Source: Euprymna scolopes (Eukaryota; Mollusca; Cephalopoda; Sepiida; Sepiolidae). Taken from it: DNA of 38,961 nucleotides. This document shows, in pieces, positions 32,901 through 38,961 of the stretch (the first letter of the stretch is position 1; every line of letters starts with the position of its first letter). Below the pieces are notes generated by a model. The model did no database searches and was not told the origin of the DNA. It was given only the letters and a program-made list of their open reading frames with translations. The stretch is from positions 128,762,980 through 128,801,940 of the forward strand of contig CM044487.1 of NCBI GenBank assembly GCA_024364805.1. Direction: 5' to 3'. Position numbers and translations under genes: made by a program.

Positions 32901-33721
32901 TAAGAAATTAGAAGAAGCATCAAACTTGGCTGATACTGGCTGGAAAGTTTTAAATTTCGTGCAGATTAAAGCTCGATAGAAAGATTCCCAGAGTTTGACA
33001 GGTTGGCGGTTACATTGGTCAAAACGTTGTGTAAATAACACTCCAGATAAGAACAGTAGTCCAAGTAATCCAAACAAACACTCTTGAATGTAAAAACATA
33101 TTTGCATAATTACCCCAAACTTATGTAATTTTAACAATATAAAAATTGATTGACCATAATATTTCACATTTTAAATTAATAAGTAATCAAATTAAGTATT
33201 AAAATATATCTATAATTTTAAATACTTCAGAGAATATAATTATGTTATACATAACTTTTCCACATAGGCAAAATAAATATTTGTTCCATGTTGTTTGTTT
33301 TTGAAAAAAAAAAAAAAAAGTTAAATTTTTTAACTGTCAGGGTTTTCTTTTCCAGTTTGAATTATTCATTTTGTATAATATTGAAGAAAATAAAATACTT
33401 CTGATGAAGACGCTGTCAAATGGTCATATAACCACAATTTATTTATTGTTATAAAGTTCTATCTAAAAATATACTGAGCCATTTACATGTATAAAGTCTG
33501 CTGTCTTGATGCTGTTTAGTTGCAGAATTCATATTTGAATGACCTTTTTTGAAAAGTTTGTTTTAATGTAAAGTTTTATATTAAAAATTGAAAAGCGATT
33601 ATTGATTAAAATCAAAGATTCCTAAAGAGGTCTAATAAATACATCTAAAAACTGACATATCAGATTAGTTGGTTTAAAGTAAAAGTAATTGTTTGAAAGA
33701 ATAAATTCCACAAGGTTTTAC
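29989..33721. other. SREBP intron between exons 3 and 4
   Basis: Apart from the Penelope-like fragment (32,353-32,911) the intron is AT-rich. Nothing was recognised at 30,060-32,300. Confidence 0.6.
32353..32911 (-). mobile_element. Penelope-like GIY-YIG endonuclease fragment
   Basis: From high to low, the minus strand reads SNESVLDRKCNCRISVNCPL then GGKCLTSEIVYKCEI (a Cys-rich CNCR...CPL.GKCLT..IVY start). After a frame change comes ALGDWVRELNKNNKDFELKW then SVVDRGRKYSPGKSKRCNLC, LLEAFYIVNS and YRNRFLLSR. This order matches GIY-YIG modules of Penelope-like retroelements (typically TxLSxYIWxLK...WxIL.RA.PY......CxLCLxEK..I...CRHxNKFLL). The GIY motif itself is not legible and the CRH motif reads LYR. 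The RT part was not found. Confidence 0.65.
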
Positions 33722-33952
33722 CGGTTGTAATTGTTGCATACTGATTTGATTTGTTGCTGTTGTAGTTTGCATAGTAGGAATTGCATTTGTTGTTATAACT
33801 TGTTGCTGCGATTGTTGTGGTATAGCAGGTTGAGAAGTTGTTGTTGTTCCAACAGTTTGGGCAACTTGCTGAGGAACTGTGGCAACTGAAATCTGTTGTT
33901 GTTGCTGTTGTTGTTGTTGCTGCTGTTGTCTTCGGAGCAACAGATTGAGTTG
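33722..33952 (-). CDS. SREBF: SREBP coding exon 3: polyglutamine segment
   Basis: This 77-codon exon, phase 0 at both ends, has its acceptor at ...TTTTTAG|CAACTCAAT and its donor at CAACCG|GTAAAA. It encodes QLNLLLRR, then a run of 12 Gln, then a Gln/Thr/Val/Ala-rich low-complexity stretch (ISVATVPQQVAQTVG...). Gln-rich sequence before the bHLH is usual in SREBP and is thought to take part in transactivation. The Gln run mixes CAA and CAG codons, so it is less slippery than a pure repeat. The exon is identified by position, frame and composition rather than by a conserved domain; it joins exons 2 and 4 without a phase clash. Confidence 0.85.
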
Positions 33953-36644
33953 CTAAAAAGGCAAAAAAACAAATATTAAACTTACCCATAAGTATGTAGC
34001 AGACATCAAAGTAACTTTCAGAAGCATTAATTTTAGTATTTATGACAAAATTTAAAGCTGCAATAATCAAGGAAGTGAAACCTATGTATTTTCCTGTACT
34101 GCTTTGTCTAATTTTCCTGGAATATATTTCATATCCTGCCATCAATTGAAACTTGTATTATATCAAAGTCCCATTAAAATATCATTGAAAATAATTATTT
34201 CTTGCTTGAAGCTAAAAACTTGACAACTCTATAGACAGATGTAACATCAATGACTTGGTTGATGTAAAAGTTAAAGTCACAGTCTATCTGTCAGCTCTGG
34301 TGTTCATAATCCAAGATTATCTTAGGTAGCTCTTCATCACAAATGATATATCTGTTTGAATACTTAGATTTATTGATTGCCTTTTCTCCTCTGCTGATTT
34401 AGAATCAATTAATTTTCCTACCAAAGAGAGAGAGAGAGAATCAACTGATCATCTTCACCTTCCTTAATAGTTGTTAATGTTTGCTGTAGTTCTTTAATAA
34501 ATCTATCTTTTCCCATCCTGATGTTAGGAAGCAATTTATAAATCAAAGCAAAAAAATATATATATAAATAAAACTATGCAATTCTTGCATCACAAAAAAA
34601 AAGAAAAAAAAAAAAAGAAAGAAAGACATTGACAAAGTGTGTTTCTTAAGAGATTTGATGAAACAACTTTAGTTTCTTACATTTTTTTTTTTGTTTCTTT
34701 TATTATCTTCTAAACCTTTGTGCTCTCATTTATCTAAGTGCTTTCCCCATAATCCTTAACAACCATGATGGCTACAAAGTTTGGACTCAAAATAGACACA
34801 ATCTCACTTTCTTGCTAGCAAAACTAAAACCAATGCCAGAACTGCATTCTAATTAGTGGGCAAGTGGATTAATGCCAAGCCAAGAACGCCCTTCCCCCTC
34901 ACTGATGCCAAGTTTCATTAAAACTAACATCACCATAATGTCTATTCCAGTCATCACACAATATAAGCAACCTTTTCATACACAGCAAGAAATTCCGAGT
35001 TTACCATACAAATACAAAATACCCCTACTAAACACAAAGTACACTATTTATACTAAGCAGATTAAATATCATATAAAAAGTCAGATCTCTGGCATAGAAA
35101 GAACCAATACATATAAATAGGAAATATAAATAAAAATATAAAACCTTGATACAATATATGGAAAAGCAAAAACTCAAAAAAGGAACCTAGAGAGATAAAT
35201 AGTATAAAAAAGTAAAGCTACATACAAAGTCAATCTAAAAGGTAATGGCACGGATTGTGCTGCTTGAACTTTGAACAAAAAAGGAGTACTATATCTCAGG
35301 ATTATATAATTATAACATTAACTTTCTGCAACCATTGTATTATTTTTTCACATGCTTGTTACAATAGGCCTCACCATGACAATGCACATACTTAGAACAT
35401 TATGGGCATCAGGCAGTTCCTGGTCTAAAAGAACACAGCCACATTGGAACAACTTCTTTATTCATCTGATCTTGTTCTTTTCTCTTAAATCCAACGTTTT
35501 GAAAGCATGAAGGCCATCAAGACGGGCATAATGATGCAGCTAAGGAGCATCCAGAAGTATATTCTCAGTAATGCACAAAGGTGCAACAGGAAAAGAGTGA
35601 GAATGATTGTACTGTTGTTCAGGATGAATTGAAATAAATTAGTTGTGAAACTAGCCTGTTACATTACAGATCATATATTCGCTGAATATTATATACATAT
35701 GCCTTAAATTTAGATTTAAGTGATATTAGAATTGATCTTTTTTTTGTTTGGTCACGGGAATGCATATAGTGTGACCAGATGGCTATTATAAAAATTTTAC
35801 TAATACGGGGAAAAAAAAAATAAATAAATAAAAGAAAAAAACAAACATATGTATTAAGAACTTGTAATCTATTATAATAAATGTGAGTTAAGGCTTTACA
35901 CACACATTTTTTAATCACACAAAACAGATGCTAAAACATACCATAGTTCTAAGATTGAGCTATGTTTGAAAAACAAAAAATTGTTGTAATTAGCCTGTAA
36001 TTAAAAATTAGCTGAACGAATCACATATCACTCCCTTTCTTAATTATGTAGTTTTCTTACTATGTTCATTCAATTATTTTTAATGCCTTTGAAAGAATTT
36101 AAAGAGTGGCTCTCTCTTCATCTAATATACATACTGTGTCCATACACACCATAATCATGTACGTAAATTAGATATCAAAATAATATGCCACTTTATTTCT
36201 ATATTATATATAAGAACAATACAGAAGTAATAAGACAATTCTTAGTTATACAATAAAAATTATTTAACAGCTACAAAGTTTTCTTGCATAACTAAAAATT
36301 AAAATCCTTATGGATAATGTAATGTTTGCCTCTGTTCTGATACTGCACTTGGTCTTTTCTATCCTTGGTCAGTCTTTCTACACGGGGTATTTTTTTATTT
36401 TTATTCCAATCCAGAGTTCCCTGTGTAGGGGAGCTGGACTTTCCCCACATTAAAAACCGACCATGTATCTAACTCTACTCTCATAGGGAGACAAGTAAAT
36501 AGGAAGAGCTATATATTTTTGAATAAAATCAAAATGAAACAAATAGTTTAGTTCATCTTTAAATTCACTTAAAAAAAAAAAATGAGGCATGTAAAGTAGT
36601 AGTTAGTAATCGGTTTAGAAACAATTGTCATTGTATGTGCTTAC
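33953..36644. other. SREBP intron between exons 2 and 3
   Basis: The intron contains a short GA repeat (34,427-34,439), A-rich runs near 34,590, a mariner fossil (about 35,365-35,600) and a less AT-rich stretch at 36,300-36,500 that I do not recognise. Confidence 0.6.
35365..35600 (+). mobile_element. Mariner transposase fossil
   Basis: One plus-strand frame, with internal stops, reads PHHDNAHT, then IMGIRQFLV, KNTATLEQLLYSSDLVLFS and ESMKAIKT; in a neighbouring frame MQLRSIQKYILSNAQR follows. Mariner transposases have HHDNAPAHT...FL..KNI..L.QPPYSPDLAPCDFFLF...AIKT at this point, including the second and third catalytic Asp. The N-terminal half and the terminal repeats were not identified. 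Confidence 0.7.
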
Positions 36645-37178
36645 CTGTGTGGATGCCAGTGATGGTGTAGATGCAAGGCTTACAATTGGTTGCTGCGTGG
36701 ATGAAGTAACAGTAACTGCTTGCAGGGGTGACTGGCTTATAATCATTGGCTGGACTGTTTGTTGCGGTTGACCAACAGACATAGCATTTACAACTGTGGG
36801 TGTGACGGCGGTGAGAGTCACTTCCATTGCACTGGATTGTGGATTCACTTCTTTCCTTTGACTTGCAAGAAGTGATTCCTTCAGTTTCATAAGCGCCTCA
36901 TCATTTAGATTCATGAAAACATCAGAAGAGAGATTTGTGGACTCAATATTTTTGGAAATAGGCAGAGATATTACTGGAACTGAAGCAGGTGCTGGTGTAG
37001 GAGTTTGGGTTAATCTCACGGTTTCCTCATTTTCTGATTTACTGTAGTTAAAAGACCCAATATCTTCAGCCAGCATTTCATTGTCAGGATCAGGTTTGAT
37101 ATTATTCAAATTGAGTTGTCCATCAAATAGATCAGGTTCAGATAGATTCTGTCCCTCTGGGTACATGTACTTTATCAT

Positions 37179-37180
<2 letters not shown>
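36645..37180 (-). CDS. SREBF: SREBP coding exon 2: acidic N-terminal region
   Basis: This exon encodes about 178 residues. It enters in phase 1 (AT of a split Asp codon, then ATG ATA AAG) and leaves in phase 0 at CAG|GTAAGC. The start DMIKYMYPEG...EPDLFDGQL aligns with the N-terminus of vertebrate SREBP (EMLQFV...FPDLFSEQL), just after the acidic activation domain. It continues with acidic stretches (DPDNEMLAEDIGSF) and a Thr/Ser/Pro/Gln/Val-rich tail. The Met at 37178 is probably not the start codon: the frame runs into it through a 3' splice site, and the family has a short upstream exon (M...DID). I did not find that exon between 37,181 and 38,961. The acceptor AG is preceded directly by a T run of about 42 nt on the gene strand. 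Confidence 0.9.
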
Positions 37181-37227
<47 letters not shown>

Positions 37228-38961
37228 AACAAAAAAAAAAACAAATAAAACAGATTGTCAAAATATAATTAAACAAGATTTAATTTTATTACAAATAAAC
37301 ACAATTTCAAAATAGACAAGATGGAAATGGTAAAAAGGATTATTTACTGAAATTTAAACAATGAATCTTCAAAACTGACATTTTAGATTTTTTAAAAAAT
37401 ATTTTTAGTTGTTTCCATTGTTAGAAAAAAATTAAAAAATATTACAAAACAATCATATCCACTTTTATCATCTTTATTTTCCTTTGTGAAGAGGCAGACA
37501 TTTTCTGGCAGGTAATCTCCAAGCTTGGCAGTTTTGAGGATTGATTCTGTTTAAATTTCATTGTCAAAAATCCTTGCTGATGGACTTGCATTTAAATTTT
37601 CTTGAAACATCCCATTTTCTTTCAACCTTCCACTTTAAGATCGTTGCATTATTTTTTAATCCAAGAACTGCTCCTCTCAATGTGATTGAACCAACGTAGG
37701 GGGGACTGATCATCAAGATCTCATCAAACTTTAATATATTCAAATTCTCCGAGTATCAGAACTGATATGCTGATTGTAACACAACCTGACATTGAAGATT
37801 TATCTGATCATTGTTCTGTCATTACATTGAAATGAGGGTAGATTAGGTAGGTACAACGTATTATCCACCATACAGCATCACACTCCTAACATTGTTACTG
37901 TACACTCTTCTCCTGGTAAAGAGTGAGTAAACTCATTAGAATAATCCATTATGAAACAAGGGCTGTGTTGTTGGTAACTGAAATGCTCAATTTGGAAATT
38001 TTAGCAGATCAGACTCCAGGTTAAGAAATCTTTCATTAATAATTTATATATACTTTATATTGTTTATAATGTTTTGATTTTAAAGTTGACAGGCACGTTT
38101 TCCACCGAGATGGAATGATCGTCATTTGAGAGATGAAGAACATTATAAAACGATCGAGAATGATTGCTGGTATGGACATGTTCAAATACTTGTGGAGACT
38201 GTTCATAACAGGAATTTGTTAACATTGAATTTGAAGATGACCATGTTGTGATATGCAGGGAAGCAGTCCCATAGTAGTTTTCTATAGGTGAGAAACACTT
38301 GCAAAGAAGCTCTGTTTGTGGAAATTCGTCCTGTTGCTAGGCACTTGGTGGAAGAAAGGGAAAAAAAATTTTTTTTTTACTAAATTGTGGTAGAAAACAA
38401 GTTCTTGCTGTGAATATCTCACAGAGAGTAACCAGCATCCAGAGCTCAGTGAAGAACATTTTATGGAAGTAATAATAGAGTAGAGAGATTAGCAACATCT
38501 CAGAGAAAGGGGCTGTAATAAACAAAAAAGATACTCCCATATACACACTAGATTACAAAGTTGATTTTGAACTTTGTCTAGTCAATGAAGAATGTTCTGA
38601 GTGACACATACACACAAAAGGGCTCATGAAATTTTAAATGGTGTGACTCCAGCTCAGATTTCTAAAGCAATGGGGTTTTCTGACACCATAGCCATGTATG
38701 AAACATATGACAGACAAAATAGAGAGAATCGAGAGTAAAGAAATAGTTTTAGGAATTAAATTATTTAAATTAGAATGAAAAAACAACATAAGCCATTACA
38801 TTCTAATACTTCAAATATTCACTTCTACATATTTTGTAGCATTCATGGGTCACCACATTTCAGGGCGTAGCACAAACTAGGGAATAAGCTGGTAAGCTTA
38901 CTTAACCCAACCAGGATAAATGTCAACAAAAACGGTCCTTTCGTGACAATGACAGATTCTA
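37181..38961. other. Intron upstream of SREBP exon 2
   Basis: The short first coding exon (M...D|) was not found here, so the gene start probably lies beyond the right edge. The plus strand near 37,690-37,840 weakly recalls a LINE endonuclease end (PDIEDLSDHCSVITLK). The segment 38,080-38,700 is less AT-rich and unrecognised. Confidence 0.5.
37184..37225. repeat. Homopolymer A run (T42 on the gene strand) at a 3' splice site
   Basis: Forty-two A bases, with a further A11 shortly after, lie directly next to the AAG acceptor of SREBP exon 2. On the gene strand they form the polypyrimidine tract. Confidence 0.93.

Larger units (their letters stand above)
2155..37180 (-). other. SREBF: SREBP gene locus, partial: nine internal coding exons
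   Basis: SREBPs are ER-membrane transcription factors. When sterol or lipid signals fall, SCAP carries them to the Golgi, where site-1 and site-2 proteases free the N-terminal bHLH-zipper half to enter the nucleus and switch on lipid-synthesis genes. The nine exons (37180-36645, 33952-33722, 29988-29677, 25380-25266, 20612-20403, 9389-9201, 8021-7846, 5217-4956, 2321-2155) total 2,198 nt. All introns are GT-AG and all phases agree, so the frame is open throughout (733 codons with the one base owed by exon 1). Human SREBP-2 has about 1,140 residues, so the first exon and roughly 390 C-terminal residues are missing here. The single-gene reading follows from collinearity with SREBP; transcript data were not available. 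SREBP1 versus SREBP2 is not a meaningful distinction for an invertebrate single-copy gene. Confidence 0.95.

Noticed and set aside
32477-32911. A 144-codon plus-strand open frame, the longest plus-strand one in its area.
   Set aside because: It is the shadow of the Penelope-like GIY-YIG coding sequence on the minus strand, whose motifs are recognisable.
33403-33445. CTGATGAAGACGCTGTCAAA resembles a hammerhead ribozyme core with a 3-bp stem II; a similar CTGATGA occurs near 31,911.
   Set aside because: The required GAAA is incomplete in both, stem I is not convincing, and the orientation is opposite to the Penelope-like fragment nearby. Likely chance.
33660-34145. A 161-codon minus-strand open frame rich in Thr, Asn and Ser.
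   Set aside because: It overlaps the polyGln exon in another frame; the CAA/CAG-rich DNA reads as low-complexity sequence in any frame.
37690-37840. LINE endonuclease end (PDIEDLSDHCSVITLK on the plus strand).
   Set aside because: Only one short motif (LSDHC) supports it and the frame around it is broken; too weak to list as an element.
38080-38700. Less AT-rich segment with short open frames on both strands.
   Set aside because: I recognise no family and no gene structure; probably an unidentified old repeat.

Overview
The window looks like animal nuclear DNA, probably from a mollusc and perhaps a cephalopod. It is AT-rich, with short GT-AG exons separated by introns of 0.9 to 11 kb and many decayed LINEs, SINEs and small inverted-repeat elements. 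The organism call is an inference from gene structure and repeat types. The window has no bacterial operons, rRNA operon or CRISPR array.

The only host gene I can support is a sterol regulatory element-binding protein (SREBP/SREBF) on the minus strand, from about 37,180 down to 2,155. Nine internal coding exons were placed by homology to SREBP. Every junction is GT-AG and every phase agrees (0 or 1 throughout), giving 733 uninterrupted codons once the single base owed by the missing first exon is counted. In order they encode the acidic N-terminal region, a Gln-rich segment with a 12-Gln run, the bHLH with the SREBP-type Tyr in the basic region, the leucine zipper, a Ser/Pro linker, membrane helix 1 with DRSR and Asn-Pro, the lumenal loop with an RVLL site-1-protease motif, membrane helix 2, and the first part of the C-terminal regulatory (SCAP-binding) domain. 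The start-codon exon and roughly the last third of the protein are not in the window.

The rest is intron or flank and is rich in repeats. Best supported are a 5S-rRNA-derived SINE (two copies, one with a perfect 13-bp target-site duplication and a CA tail); an RTE-type LINE at 20,884-23,752 whose endonuclease half is inverted relative to its reverse-transcriptase half, with an 11-bp target-site duplication (a 5' inversion of the kind explained by twin priming); a Jockey/CR1-like LINE at about 10,950-12,125 with an older tail copy at 1,690-1,960; tRNA-derived SINE copies; a Penelope-like GIY-YIG fragment; a mariner fossil; and three inverted-repeat elements (about 20,101-20,175, 18,276-18,922 and 24,232-24,735). 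A 50-N assembly gap between G runs lies at 28,448-28,497.

I found no new multi-gene system. The most useful results are the exon map of this SREBP gene, the inverted RTE insertion, the 5S-SINE with its duplicated target site, and the tiny 75-bp hairpin element with 9-bp flanking direct repeats.
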